Source: Prosthecobacter sp.
GTDB taxonomy: Bacteria > Verrucomicrobiota > Verrucomicrobiia > Verrucomicrobiales > Verrucomicrobiaceae
Direction of reading: 5' to 3'
DNA length: 36,395 bases
Assembly: GCF_020439865.1 (NCBI RefSeq)
Contig: NZ_JAGRPF010000029.1
Location: 1-36,395, forward strand
Below the pieces are notes generated by a model. That model did no database searches. It worked only from the letters and a program-made list of their open reading frames with translations, and was not told the origin of the DNA. Numbering within the stretch: the stretch's first letter is position 1; each line of letters starts with the position of its first letter. Below are positions 17,728 to 26,057 of the stretch, in pieces. The position numbers and the translations under genes were made by a program.

Positions 17728-17803
17728 GTCCGGTTACAAAGGCGCCGGCTGTTCCAGCCTGAACCAATCCTCAAGACACCACCCACCCACACAAGTCGAT
17801 TCC

Positions 17804-19030
17804 ATGAAGTCCACTCCCTCAGCCCTGCTTTCCGTTGCAGGACTTGCTCTTTCCCTCCTGTTCACCTCCGGCGCAGTGAAAGCTGACGACGTCAACCGGC
17901 CGGCCGAGGTTGTCGAACCCTCCGTCACCGATCCGACCTCGGTCTATGACAAGATTTGGGATTCTGCCGTCCTGTACAAGGCGGACAGCGGGTTTTTGAC
18001 AGAACTGGCACTTCAGGGCCGCCTGCACCTGCAGGATGCCCAAGGCTGGTCAGACCAGGGCGATTTCGGCACCCGCGACAGGCCGCAATCTGTGCGCTGG
18101 GGCGATTTCGAAGTGCGCCGTTTTCGCGTCGGGTTCAAATCGAAGCTGATGGACGGCAATGGCAAACTCGAGGGCCAGATCGACATCAATGCCAATTTCA
18201 ATGAGTTCTATGGCCGAATCTACGATCTGCTCTTCGAATACTCCTTCTCCCCTGCGCTGAACGTCGGCTTCGGTAAGCGTAAGGCGTTCTTCAGCCTGGA
18301 GCACTCCACCTCCTCCAAGGAGATTCTCACCATCGAGCGCGCCCTGCTGACCAACGCCCTGTTCACCAGTCAGTATACGGGTGTCTGGGGCTACGGAAAG
18401 GCTGGCAACTGGCTTTGGGAAACAGCTTTGTTTGCGGGCGACGATGAACGAGAATTCACCACCTTCAATGGCGGTGCCATAATCCAAGCCGGCATCGGTT
18501 ATGACTTGGCAGATGCCACCGGCTTTGACCGCGCCAACATCAGCCTTGACTATCAAAAGGCCACGGAAGACACGACCGTGAACGGTTCTTCTTTTGCCGG
18601 TGCCCCCGCTCTTTATGCCTTCGAGAGCGCCTGGTCTCTGAACAGCACCTGGGAAAAAGGCCGCTGGGCACTCGGCACCGACATCCTGCACGGCCATGGA
18701 CGCGCCCCGCAGGGAGATGTGTTTGGCGTTGTGATCCTTCCTTCCGTTTTCGTCGCGAAAGGCCTGCAGCTGGTGGGACGCTATCAGTATGCCAATGGTC
18801 AGAATGACGGCCTTCGCCTCGCCAGCCGCTATGACCGCCTGGCCCCGTTCACCACCAACGGCGGACGTGGCGAGGTCTACCACGGATTTTACTTCGGAGC
18901 GAACTATTACCTTTACGGCAACAAGCTGAAGCTGATGACCGGCATCGAGTACGTCGACATGAACGGCGGCGGCAACGGTGGTGACTACAAGGGCTGGACC
19001 TGGAGCTCGGGCCTCCGCATGTTCTTCTGA
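17804..19030 (+). CDS. Phosphate-selective porin (OprO/OprP type)
   Basis: A 408-residue outer-membrane beta-barrel. A signal peptide is clear (MKSTPSALLSVAGLALSLLF, ending near AVKAD). The mature protein opens with a segment like the OprP N-terminus and has RPQSVRWGDFEVRRFRVGFK, then NVGFGKRKAFFSLEHSTSSK, resembling the family's conserved second and fourth strands. It ends in alternating strands with a terminal aromatic (GWTWSSGLRMFF), the outer-membrane assembly signal. Such porins let phosphate or polyphosphate into the periplasm. It sits between Pho-box-like sites and pstS, divergent from pstCABB, which supports phosphate rather than another anion. Sequence alone gives the porin family; selectivity rests on context. 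Confidence 0.85.
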   Translation: MKSTPSALLSVAGLALSLLFTSGAVKADDVNRPAEVVEPSVTDPTSVYDKIWDSAVLYKADSGFLTELALQGRLHLQDAQGWSDQGDFGTRDRPQSVRWGDFEVRRFRVGFKSKLMDGNGKLEGQIDINANFNEFYGRIYDLLFEYSFSPALNVGFGKRKAFFSLEHSTSSKEILTIERALLTNALFTSQYTGVWGYGKAGNWLWETALFAGDDEREFTTFNGGAIIQAGIGYDLADATGFDRANISLDYQKATEDTTVNGSSFAGAPALYAFESAWSLNSTWEKGRWALGTDILHGHGRAPQGDVFGVVILPSVFVAKGLQLVGRYQYANGQNDGLRLASRYDRLAPFTTNGGRGEVYHGFYFGANYYLYGNKLKLMTGIEYVDMNGGGNGGDYKGWTWSSGLRMFF

Positions 19031-19035
19031 TCAAG

Positions 19036-19053
19036 TTGTCACACTGACGTCAC
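19036..19053 (+). promoter_or_regulatory. Pho-box-like site upstream of pstS
   Basis: TTGTCAC-ACTG-ACGTCAC, a direct repeat with an 11-base period. TTTACT at 19064-19069 starts 10 bases after the box, matching the spacing of PhoB-dependent promoters in which the box replaces the -35. It begins 5 bases after the porin stop, giving pstS its own promoter. Confidence 0.75.
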
Positions 19054-19138
19054 CTGGCGTCTTTTTACTCGACACCCTCTGCTGACGACTACAGCTACAT
19101 CTGACATCCTCAACTTCCCCAAATACAACCCAACATCC

Positions 19139-19954
19139 ATGAAATCCACCCTCCTGTTTTCCGTCCTGTCACTGGCCTGCGCTGCAAGCCTGCAGGCCCA
19201 GTCCACCCTCCGCATCCGCGGTTCTGACACCCTCGGGGCCAAACTCGTCCCCCAATGGGCCGAAGGCTTCAAAAAATCCGGCGGTGACTCCCGCTTCGAC
19301 ATCGCCGCCGAAGGCTCCTCCACCGCCTTCACCAACCTCGCCGCCGGCACCGCCGACATCGGCATGAGCAGCCGCAAGGTCAAAGACGACGAGCGCACCT
19401 TCTGCAAAACCAAGGGCGTTTTCCTGAAGGAGTTCAACGTGGCCTGGGACATGATCGCCGTGGTGGTCAACAAGAACAACCCTGTCACCGGTCTGACCAA
19501 GAAGCAGATTCTGCAAATCTTCACCGGTGACATCACCGACTGGAGCGAACTTGGCGGCGCCCCCGGCCCGATTTCGGTCTACACCCGCAACACCTCCTCA
19601 GGCACCTACAAGGACTTCTCGTCCTTGGCGATGAAGAACAAAGCCTACAGCACCAACAGCCAGAAAATGGCCGGCAACGAGCAGATCGTCGCCGAGGTGT
19701 CCAGCAACAAGAACGGCATCGGTTATGTGGGCCTCGCCTACACGCATGGCAAGGGCACCAAGGCGCTTCCGGTTGATGGCATCGCTCCTGACATGGCCAA
19801 TGTGCGCAAGTACCCCTACGCCCGCCCGACCTATCTCTACACCAATGGCGAACCCACCGGTAACGTGAAGGCGTTTGTCGATTTCTGCCTCAGCGCCACC
19901 GGCGAACAGATCGTGCAGCAGGTGGGTTTCGTCCCCCTCTCCATCGCGAAGTAG
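19139..19954 (+). CDS. pstS: Phosphate ABC transporter substrate-binding protein
   Basis: Periplasmic protein that captures phosphate and delivers it to PstC-PstA. 271 residues with a signal peptide (MKSTLLFSVLSLACAASLQA). The mature sequence starts with STLRIRGSDTLGAKLVPQWA; the Gly-Ser-Asp loop is a phosphate-contact site in this family. AEGSSTAFTNLAAGTADIGM (with the conserved SSR shortly after) and VYTRNTSSGTYKDF (second phosphate loop with Ser-Ser-Gly-Thr) follow. NPVTGLTKKQILQIFTGDI is diagnostic of PBP-like PstS. It stands in its own unit behind a Pho box and ends with a terminator, allowing expression in excess over the permease. Confidence 0.96.
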   Translation: MKSTLLFSVLSLACAASLQAQSTLRIRGSDTLGAKLVPQWAEGFKKSGGDSRFDIAAEGSSTAFTNLAAGTADIGMSSRKVKDDERTFCKTKGVFLKEFNVAWDMIAVVVNKNNPVTGLTKKQILQIFTGDITDWSELGGAPGPISVYTRNTSSGTYKDFSSLAMKNKAYSTNSQKMAGNEQIVAEVSSNKNGIGYVGLAYTHGKGTKALPVDGIAPDMANVRKYPYARPTYLYTNGEPTGNVKAFVDFCLSATGEQIVQQVGFVPLSIAK

Positions 19955-19980
19955 TCTTTGATATTTAGTTGGTATTGGGA

Positions 19981-20017
19981 GGCCGGGTGCGCTGGGTAGG
20001 CGCATCCGGCCTTTTTT
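19981..20017 (+). terminator. Rho-independent terminator after pstS
   Basis: GGCCGGGTGCGC (19981-19992) pairs with GCGCATCCGGCC (20000-20011) as a 12-bp stem with one G-U pair and a 7-base loop, followed by six T at 20012-20017. It lies 26 bases after the pstS stop. Confidence 0.93.
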
Positions 20018-20113
20018 GTGCCCGCGTCCCTGAGAGTGGGGCGCCGCGATGCAAGGTTGCTTTGCCAAACGTTTACCTTTAGTCTCCGTTTCGCATTTCA
20101 CTCCGGCGGCCCC

Positions 20114-20938
20114 ATGGAAAGCACCCTCCAGCAGATTCTATATGTCGCGGCGACCATCGTCTTCGCCATCGCATGCCGGTCATTTGAGAACCGCTTTGTC
20201 CAAAAGCTGGGCTGGATCGCCCTGCTCGGAGCCTCCTACCTCAGCGGCTACTACCTGACTGACACCCATGTCGGCGGAGGCATCTTCATCGGTGCCTGGT
20301 TCATGCTGCCTTGGCTGGAGATCATTTTCCGTGTGCGCCGCCTGCGCTTTCCGATCAAAAGCGAGGTCAAGCACCGCTTCCCGCCCTCACGGGAGGTGTT
20401 CCCCGAACTCTCGGACCTGAGCAGCGAGGCGGAGGACGCCGGCTTCACCGAAGTCGGTGACACCGGCTGGCAGTGGAGCCAGACCGACACCTTCATGCGC
20501 CTGCTCTATCATGCGGAAAAGCGCACCCAGGCCGCCATTGCACTCGCCCAGCAGGGCGAGTTCGGCTTTTCGTACGTCAGTCTCACCTCGCGGGCGAACA
20601 GCGGCGTCACCTTCACCACAACGAACTATCCCTTCGCCGCCACGATGAAGCATTCGCCCAAGCAGCGGCTGAACCGCTTCATCCATGCGGCTTCGTTCGA
20701 GGATCTGCTGGAACGGCATGAAGCCTTCCTCCAGCGCGAGGGCATCAGCCTCGAAGATCTCGCGCTGCAGGACACCGAATACCTGCACGCCTACATCGAG
20801 CGCGACATGAGCGTCCAGATCGACCACAACATCACCGCCGGCGTCATCGAACCCACCGGCAACGGAGAATTCCGCTACTCCTGGCGCGGCTGCATCTTCC
20901 TCTACTGGCAGGTCGTGAAGGACATGCTGCGGGTTTGA
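20114..20938 (+). CDS. Unknown two-TM membrane protein with cytoplasmic domain
   Basis: A 274-residue protein from ATG 20114 (MESTLQQILYVAATIVFAIA). An earlier in-frame start at 20018 would begin at the foot of the pstS terminator and add a non-protein-like tail. Two hydrophobic segments, about residues 5-20 and 33-48, are followed at about 58-75 by a third weaker one (FIGAWFMLPWLEIIFRVRRL). The rest is a soluble domain with ELSDLSSEAEDAGFTEVGDT and a beta-rich centre (FSYVSLTSRANSGVTFTTTN), then helices rich in Glu/His. I do not recognise the family. It converges with the beta-helix protein gene, 14 bases away. Confidence 0.8.
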   Translation: MESTLQQILYVAATIVFAIACRSFENRFVQKLGWIALLGASYLSGYYLTDTHVGGGIFIGAWFMLPWLEIIFRVRRLRFPIKSEVKHRFPPSREVFPELSDLSSEAEDAGFTEVGDTGWQWSQTDTFMRLLYHAEKRTQAAIALAQQGEFGFSYVSLTSRANSGVTFTTTNYPFAATMKHSPKQRLNRFIHAASFEDLLERHEAFLQREGISLEDLALQDTEYLHAYIERDMSVQIDHNITAGVIEPTGNGEFRYSWRGCIFLYWQVVKDMLRV

Positions 20939-20952
20939 CCCGCCGTCGCCCT

Positions 20953-21630
20953 CTACTTCCGCCGCTTCACCACCTGCTGCGTCTGCCGGGTCTTCAGCAT
21001 CAAATCTGCATCCAGCACGCCGCTGAAATGCGTCAGCGGATAGACGATGCTGCGGCGGCCGATGATGCTGCCCGGGCTGATCACACTGTTGCAGCCGATC
21101 TCGGCATGATCGCCGACGATCGCGCCGAACTTCCGCAGGCTGGTGGGAATGACGTCTGTGTCGGTCTTCACGGTGACCTCCAGACGATCAAGCCGCACGT
21201 TCGATAGGACCACGCCGGCGCCCAGATGCGCCTTGTGGCCCAGAATCGAGTCGCCGACGTAGTTGTAGTGCGGGATTTCGCAGCCGTCGAAAACGACGCA
21301 GTTCTTGAATTCGCAGGAGTTCCCGAGCACGCAGCCGTCCCCGATGATCACGTTCTCGCGGATGTAGCAGCCCGCGCGGATCTGGCAGTTTCGTCCGATC
21401 CATGCCGGGCCCTTGATCACAGCGCCGGGTTCCAGCGTGGTGCCCTCGTCGATGAACACGTCCTCGCCGATGAACGCACCTGGCGGCACTTGGATGCGAA
21501 GCTCACGCTGCAGACGGAACTCGAGATACTGCTCGATCCGCGTCAACGCCGTCCACACAGGCGAGCCATCCGGAAACAGGATGCCATGCTTCGTGTGCGT
21601 GAGGTCGAGGTAGTCGCGGGCGGGAAACAT
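20953..21630 (-). CDS. Left-handed beta-helix protein, nucleotidyl/acyltransferase-like (GlmU C-terminal type)
   Basis: A 225-residue protein. After about 45 N-terminal residues (DLTHTKHGILFPDGSPVWTA, then a helix RIEQYLEFRLQ) come hexapeptide repeats over about 50-200: IGEDVFIDEGTTLEPGAVIK, IGRNCQIRAGCYIRENVIIG, VGDSILGHKAHLGAGVVLSN, VGDHAEIGCNSVISPGSIIG. This is the trimeric left-handed beta-helix of GlmU C-terminal domains and related sugar-nucleotide enzymes. HYNYVGDSILG and GAGVVLSNVRLD resemble the GlmU segment around its acetyltransferase site. No pyrophosphorylase domain is present, so it is not a complete GlmU. The likely role is acyl or nucleotide-sugar metabolism of the envelope. 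It is last in the pyrH-frr run, 35 bases after the zinc-ribbon gene. Confidence 0.82.
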   Translation of the reverse strand: MFPARDYLDLTHTKHGILFPDGSPVWTALTRIEQYLEFRLQRELRIQVPPGAFIGEDVFIDEGTTLEPGAVIKGPAWIGRNCQIRAGCYIRENVIIGDGCVLGNSCEFKNCVVFDGCEIPHYNYVGDSILGHKAHLGAGVVLSNVRLDRLEVTVKTDTDVIPTSLRKFGAIVGDHAEIGCNSVISPGSIIGRRSIVYPLTHFSGVLDADLMLKTRQTQQVVKRRK

Positions 21631-21665
21631 CAGATCAAGTTTTGTTCAGGCAGGACAGGGCGATG

Positions 21666-21959
21666 TCATTCTTCAAAGTGCACTTCTAGCCAGATCCCGT
21701 AAACGCTTAAAGCCAAAAACGCCAGCAGGGCAATCAACCAAAGTCGCATCGCAGCCGTGGTTGCGTTGAAAAGACATTCGCATCGGTTGCACAGGAAACG
21801 TTTGGGTTTTGCCAGCGACCAGAGGACGCTGAAGACAAAACCACCCAGAAGCCAGAACAGGGCGTTGCCGCCATCAAACCTTGGACCGAGCGCCGGCGCA
21901 CGCCGGTGAACTTCACGACACCCGCATTGCGGGCAGCAGGTTTCGTGAAGCGAGGACAT
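21666..21959 (-). CDS. Small zinc-ribbon membrane protein, unknown function
   Basis: A 97-residue protein. Two CxxC pairs (CPQCGCRE at about residue 9 and CNRCECLF at about 57) look like the knuckles of a zinc ribbon. Between them lies a hydrophobic segment (ALFWLLGGFVFSVLWSLA, about 33-50), and a second follows near the C-terminus (MRLWLIALLAFLALSVYGIW). The two halves of the ribbon thus flank the first membrane segment and could meet on one side of the membrane. It starts 9 bases after the frr stop on the same strand. No family is recognised. Confidence 0.72.
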   Translation of the reverse strand: MSSLHETCCPQCGCREVHRRAPALGPRFDGGNALFWLLGGFVFSVLWSLAKPKRFLCNRCECLFNATTAAMRLWLIALLAFLALSVYGIWLEVHFEE

Positions 21960-21968
21960 GACCGGGAA

Positions 21969-22535
21969 TCAGACCGTCATGATCTCTTTCTCTTTCGACG
22001 CCACATGCTGGTCGATTTCAGCGATGCTTTTGTCGGTCAGCGTCTGAACGTCCTTCTCCAGGCGACGGAGGTCGTCCTCGGTGATCTGGCCGTCCTTCTC
22101 GCCCTTCTTGAGCGCTTCAAGCGCATCGCGTCGGACCGAGCGCACACGCACACGAGCTTCTTCACCGAGGGTTTTGCACATCTTCACCATCTGTTCGCGG
22201 CGTTCGGTGGAGAGCGACGGTATCGGCAGGCGGATCACCTTCCCTTCGATACTGCCGTTCAGGCCGAGGCGTGATTCACGGATCGCGCGGTCGATGTCTT
22301 GCAGCGTGGAGGAGTCAAACGGCTCGATGCGGATCAGACGCGCGTCCGGCGTGGTAATCATGGCGAGCTGTTTCAGCTTCATGTGGCTGCCATAGCTCAT
22401 CACGTGCACATCCATGTTTTCGACAAGCGTCGGCGAGGCTTTGCCCGTGCGCACGGTGGCGAACTCGTGGATGGCGTGTTCCACCGCCTTCGTCATGGCC
22501 TCTTCGGCCTCCATCATCGTCAGTTCAGTGTCCAT
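21969..22535 (-). CDS. frr: Ribosome recycling factor
   Basis: Works with EF-G to split the post-termination ribosome. 188 residues, close to the usual 185. Family blocks are AVEHAIHEFATVRTGKASPTLVE, LKQLAMITTPDARLIRIEPFD, IRESRLGLNGSIEGKVIRLPIPSLSTERR (within it the LPxLTxERR-like motif), and the C-terminal helix RVRSVRRDALEALKKGEKDG. It lies 24 bases after pyrH, the common bacterial order. The upstream neighbours often seen with these genes (tsf, rpsB) are not here. Confidence 0.97.
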   Translation of the reverse strand: MDTELTMMEAEEAMTKAVEHAIHEFATVRTGKASPTLVENMDVHVMSYGSHMKLKQLAMITTPDARLIRIEPFDSSTLQDIDRAIRESRLGLNGSIEGKVIRLPIPSLSTERREQMVKMCKTLGEEARVRVRSVRRDALEALKKGEKDGQITEDDLRRLEKDVQTLTDKSIAEIDQHVASKEKEIMTV

Positions 22536-22559
22536 ATCAGTGTCAGGTTTTAAATTCGC

Positions 22560-23297
22560 TCAGCCTTTTGCATCGACCAGCGTGCCGATGTGCTCGCCGA
22601 CGAGCGCACGGCGGATGTTGTCGGGTTCGTTCATGCTGAACACGCCGATGGGCATGTTGTTCTCCATACAGAGCGAGAACGCCGTGGCGTCCATCACCTT
22701 GAGCTGGCGCGTCAGGCACTCATGGAAGCTGATGCGGTCAAACTTCGCCGCGTCCGGATTCTTCGCCGGATCGGAATCGTAGATGCCGTCCACCTTGGTG
22801 GCCTTCAGCACGATCTCCGCATTGATCTCGCTGGCGCGCAGCGCGGCGGTGGTGTCGGTGGAGAAAAAGGGATTGCCCGTGCCCGCGGCAAAGATCACCA
22901 CGCGTCCGAGCTCCAGATGCCGCATCGCCTTTCGGCGCACGAAGGGCTCGGCCACATTGTCCATCTTGATTGCGCTCTGCACGCGCGTCGGCACGTCCAT
23001 GGCCTCCAGCATGCTTTGCACGGCAAGCGAGTTCATCACCGTCGCCAGCATGCCCATGTAGTCCGCCGTGGCACGCTCCATGCCCCGGTTGCTGGCGGTC
23101 ACACCGCGCCAGAAATTGCCGCCGCCAACGACGAGGGCGATTTCAAGCCCCGTCTGATGCGCCGCCTTGATCTGCGCCGCCATGTCCTCGACGATCGGCG
23201 GGGAAATATTGTCCGTACTGCCCGGTTGTCTCAATGCTTCACCGCTGAGTTTGAGAAGAACACGACGGAATTTTCGAGGAGCAGAAGAGTCGGACAT
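22560..23297 (-). CDS. pyrH: UMP kinase
   Basis: Bacterial hexameric UMP kinase (amino-acid-kinase fold), making UDP from UMP and ATP. 245 residues. VLLKLSGEALRQPG is the phosphate loop. VVGGGNFWRG, ADYMGMLATVMNSLAVQSML (UMP site), FAAGTGNPFFSTDTTAALRA and KVDGIYDSDPAKNPDA are all family hallmarks. It heads a leftward run pyrH-frr-zinc ribbon-beta-helix and is divergent from the first transsulfuration gene (76 bases between starts). Confidence 0.97.
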   Translation of the reverse strand: MSDSSAPRKFRRVLLKLSGEALRQPGSTDNISPPIVEDMAAQIKAAHQTGLEIALVVGGGNFWRGVTASNRGMERATADYMGMLATVMNSLAVQSMLEAMDVPTRVQSAIKMDNVAEPFVRRKAMRHLELGRVVIFAAGTGNPFFSTDTTAALRASEINAEIVLKATKVDGIYDSDPAKNPDAAKFDRISFHECLTRQLKVMDATAFSLCMENNMPIGVFSMNEPDNIRRALVGEHIGTLVDAKG

Positions 23298-23373
23298 GAA
23301 AGATCAGATTTAACTCATAAAGCATGAGCGCAGGGGCCTTGCAAAGCTAATTCTGCATGTCCATCATCACGCC

Positions 23374-24555
23374 ATGAAAGACGACCCTTCCCTGCCCGCC
23401 GACGCACGCTTCGAAACGCGCGCCATTCATGTCGGCCAGGACTACCGCAGCGAGACCGGCGCAGTGATTCCGCCGATCTACATGACCTCCACCTTCGAGA
23501 GCGGAAATCCCACCGGCTTCGACTACACACGCTCCGGCAATCCGAACTTCCGCAACCTCCAGTCCACGCTCGCCAGCCTCGAAAACGCACAGCACTGCAC
23601 CGTCTTCGCCAGCGGCCTCAGCGCCATCTCCGCCATCCTGTTCTCGCTCAAGGCGGGTGATCTGATCCTGTCAGAGCAGCAGATCTACGGCTGCACCTAC
23701 CGCATCTTTGAAAAGGTGCTGCGTCGCTTCGGTGTCACCATCAAATACGCCAACCTCTCCAATCCGGAGAACTATGAGCTCATCACACGGCTCAAGCCAG
23801 CGCTGGTCTGGCTCGAATCGCCGACGAATCCGCTGCTGAAGATTCTCGACATCAAGGCGCTCAGTGCCGCCGCACACAGCGTTGGCAGCGTCGTCGCGGT
23901 GGACAACACCTTCGCCTCCAGCCTGCTTCAGCAGCCGCTTGATCTCGGCGCCGATCTCTCTCTGCTCAGCACGACGAAGTACACCAACGGTCACAGCGAC
24001 AGCCTGGGCGGCGCGGTTTGCTCAAACTCCGACGAGTGGCAGGAGAAGATGATCTTTGCCCAAAAAGCCATCGGCCTGCAGCCCAGTCCATTCGACGCCT
24101 GGCTCATCTCCCGTGGCGCCAAGACCGAAGCCGTGCGCATGGAGCGCCACTGCTCCAACGCCCTCGAACTCGCGAAGCGACTCGACGATCTCAAGGCACG
24201 CAAGGGCCGCAAACGTGTCCGCAGTGTGAACTACCCCTTCCTGCCGAGCCATCCGCAGTACAAGCTTGCCAAAAAGCAAATGAAGGCCGGCGGCGGCATG
24301 CTCCTGGCCGACTTCGGCCTCAGCTTCAGCGACACCCTCGCTTTCATCCGCCGCCTGCGCCTCTTCACCCAGGCCGAAAGCCTCGGCGGCATCGAAAGCC
24401 TTGTCGCCCATCCCGCCAGCATGACCCACGCATCGATTCCCAAAGACGCGCGCGAAGCCGCCGGCGTCACTGACGGTCTTGTGCGTTTCTCCGTCGGCAT
24501 CGAGCATGTCGAGGATTTGTGGGCGGACATTGACCGCGCTCTGGCGAAGAAGTAA
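23374..24555 (+). CDS. Cys/Met metabolism PLP-dependent enzyme (cystathionine gamma-synthase/lyase type)
   Basis: A PLP enzyme of the transsulfuration family, 393 residues, normal length. FETRAIHVGQDYRSETGAVI is the typical start. YTRSGNPNFRNLQSTLASLE supplies the phosphate-binding Tyr/Arg of the neighbouring subunit, and CTVFASGLSAISAIL, WLESPTNPLLKILDI and AVDNTFASSLLQQPLDLGAD line the cofactor. STTKYTNGHSDSLGGAV holds the Schiff-base Lys202. The C-terminus has SLGGIESLVAHPASMTHASI, diagnostic of the family. It could make cystathionine from an activated homoserine, cleave it, or make homocysteine directly; these cannot be separated by eye. It is followed 20 bases later by a second, divergent member. 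Confidence 0.93.
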   Translation: MKDDPSLPADARFETRAIHVGQDYRSETGAVIPPIYMTSTFESGNPTGFDYTRSGNPNFRNLQSTLASLENAQHCTVFASGLSAISAILFSLKAGDLILSEQQIYGCTYRIFEKVLRRFGVTIKYANLSNPENYELITRLKPALVWLESPTNPLLKILDIKALSAAAHSVGSVVAVDNTFASSLLQQPLDLGADLSLLSTTKYTNGHSDSLGGAVCSNSDEWQEKMIFAQKAIGLQPSPFDAWLISRGAKTEAVRMERHCSNALELAKRLDDLKARKGRKRVRSVNYPFLPSHPQYKLAKKQMKAGGGMLLADFGLSFSDTLAFIRRLRLFTQAESLGGIESLVAHPASMTHASIPKDAREAAGVTDGLVRFSVGIEHVEDLWADIDRALAKK

Positions 24556-24575
24556 GGACGGCGCTTTCTCCTTTG

Positions 24576-26057
24576 ATGTCCGATCTTCTCAAACACCCTC
24601 TTTGCCACGCCGAAGACCTCGGCAAGGCGATCCCCGATCACGACCTCGGTGTGTCCGTGTGCCTGCCACTGTGGAAGCATGTCGTCGGTTATGAAGAGGG
24701 CGATCAGGAGATCGTCTCGAAGTTCAAATCCGGCTATCCGCGCTTCTGCTGCCCGCCGGCGATCACACGACTGTTTGAAGCGGCTGAAAAGGAATTCGCA
24801 GGCGCAGGCGAACGCTGCCTTGTCTTTCCGCGTCTCGTGCATGCGGAACGCTGCGTGAAGTTCATCGAAATCGGCCGCGCCGTCGAATGGACCGCACATC
24901 AGCTCGGCGTCGCTGTGTTCCCTGCCGACAGCTATGTGAAAGCGCGCAAGTTCTGGCGCTTCTGTGGCGAGTGCGTGAGCACCCGCCAGGCCTGCGATGC
25001 CTTGGGCGAGCACAGGAGCGAAGCGACGGCTGAAGAAGGCAAAGCAGCCAATCGCATCATTCGCGAGCGCATCGCGCAGCTCGCCGATCAGCAGCCGGAG
25101 GACGTGTTTCTCTTTCCGTCCGGCATGGCGGCCAACTTTGCGGTGCATCGCATGCTCACGCATCTGTTTCCCAGCCGCAAAACGGCGCAGCTCGACTTCC
25201 CGTATGTCGATGTGCTGAAGCTTCAGCAATTCTTCGGCAGCGGTGCGCACTTCCTGCCGCTTATCAAGGACAGCGAGTATGATGATCTCCGCGCGCTCCT
25301 GCAAAACGAGCCGCTCGCGGGCATTTTCTGCGAGGCGCCAAGCAATCCGCTGCTCCGCTGCGTCGATTTCGAGCGCCTGCTCGCCATTCGTGCCGAGGCG
25401 CAGCCCGGCGTGCCGATCATCGTCGATGACACGATCTCCACCGTTGCACATGTCGATGCGCATCGCGTCGCTGATGTCGTCACCACGAGTCTGACGAAGA
25501 GTTTCTCCGGCGTTGGCGATGTTCTGGCCGGCAGCGTTGTTTTGAACCGCAAATCACCGCATCACGCCGCCTTCTCCGCGTTCCTGACCGCAAATGCCGA
25601 TCACGAACTCTGGCGCGGTGATGCAGTGGCGCTCGAACTCAATAGCCGCGACTTCGTCCAGCGCGCCACGACGATGAGCCGCAACGCGAAGACGCTCGCC
25701 GATCATCTGCGTTCGCATCCCAAAGTGGATCGCGTGTGGCATGCCGCGAATGAAGGTGGGCGCGGCTACGAACTCATCCGCCGCGAGAACGGTGGCTACG
25801 GCTGCCTGTGCTCCTTCACGCTGAAAAACCCGGAACACACCAGCGCGACGTTCTACGACGCCCTCCGCGCATGCAAAGGCCCCAGCCTCGGCACCAATTT
25901 CACACTCGTGTGTCCCTACACCCTCCTCGCACACTACGAAGAGCTCGACTGGGTCGAAAGCGTCGGTGTCAGCCGCTGGCTCATCCGTGTGTCCGCCGGA
26001 CTGGAGGACACACAGGAGCTGATCACGCGCTTCGACGAAGCGCTGGCGCTCGTTTGA
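24576..26057 (+). CDS. Second transsulfuration-type PLP enzyme with long N-terminal region
   Basis: A 493-residue protein. The PLP core of the Cys/Met family begins only around residue 140 (TRQACDALGEH); before it is a region beginning PDHDLGVSVCLPLWKHVVGY. Core blocks are VFLFPSGMAANFAVHRMLTH, FCEAPSNPLLRCVDFERLLA, IIVDDTISTVAHVDAHRVAD and TTSLTKSFSGVGDVLAGSVV, with the probable Schiff-base Lys308. The C-terminal SRWLIRVSAGLEDTQELITR is typical. Length and arrangement recall fungal-type cystathionine gamma-synthases. The ATG at 24576 is preceded directly by TTG, giving a possible start one codon earlier. It is 20 bases downstream of the first PLP enzyme, so the pair is probably co-transcribed for Met/Cys synthesis. 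Confidence 0.88.
   Translation: MSDLLKHPLCHAEDLGKAIPDHDLGVSVCLPLWKHVVGYEEGDQEIVSKFKSGYPRFCCPPAITRLFEAAEKEFAGAGERCLVFPRLVHAERCVKFIEIGRAVEWTAHQLGVAVFPADSYVKARKFWRFCGECVSTRQACDALGEHRSEATAEEGKAANRIIRERIAQLADQQPEDVFLFPSGMAANFAVHRMLTHLFPSRKTAQLDFPYVDVLKLQQFFGSGAHFLPLIKDSEYDDLRALLQNEPLAGIFCEAPSNPLLRCVDFERLLAIRAEAQPGVPIIVDDTISTVAHVDAHRVADVVTTSLTKSFSGVGDVLAGSVVLNRKSPHHAAFSAFLTANADHELWRGDAVALELNSRDFVQRATTMSRNAKTLADHLRSHPKVDRVWHAANEGGRGYELIRRENGGYGCLCSFTLKNPEHTSATFYDALRACKGPSLGTNFTLVCPYTLLAHYEELDWVESVGVSRWLIRVSAGLEDTQELITRFDEALALV

Larger units (their letters stand above)
17559..17803. other. Divergent phosphate-regulon control region
   Basis: 245 bases between leftward pstC and rightward porin, with no gene. 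It contains three 18-bp Pho-box-like units (listed separately) at 17643-17727. A -10-like TACAAA at 17735-17740 lies 7 bases after the third unit and could serve the porin. TTGTCAC at 17615-17621 is a lone half-site on the pstC side. Confidence 0.7.

Noticed and set aside
23298..23373. SAM-type riboswitch before the transsulfuration genes
   Set aside because: Only 76 bases separate them from divergent pyrH and no riboswitch core could be folded.
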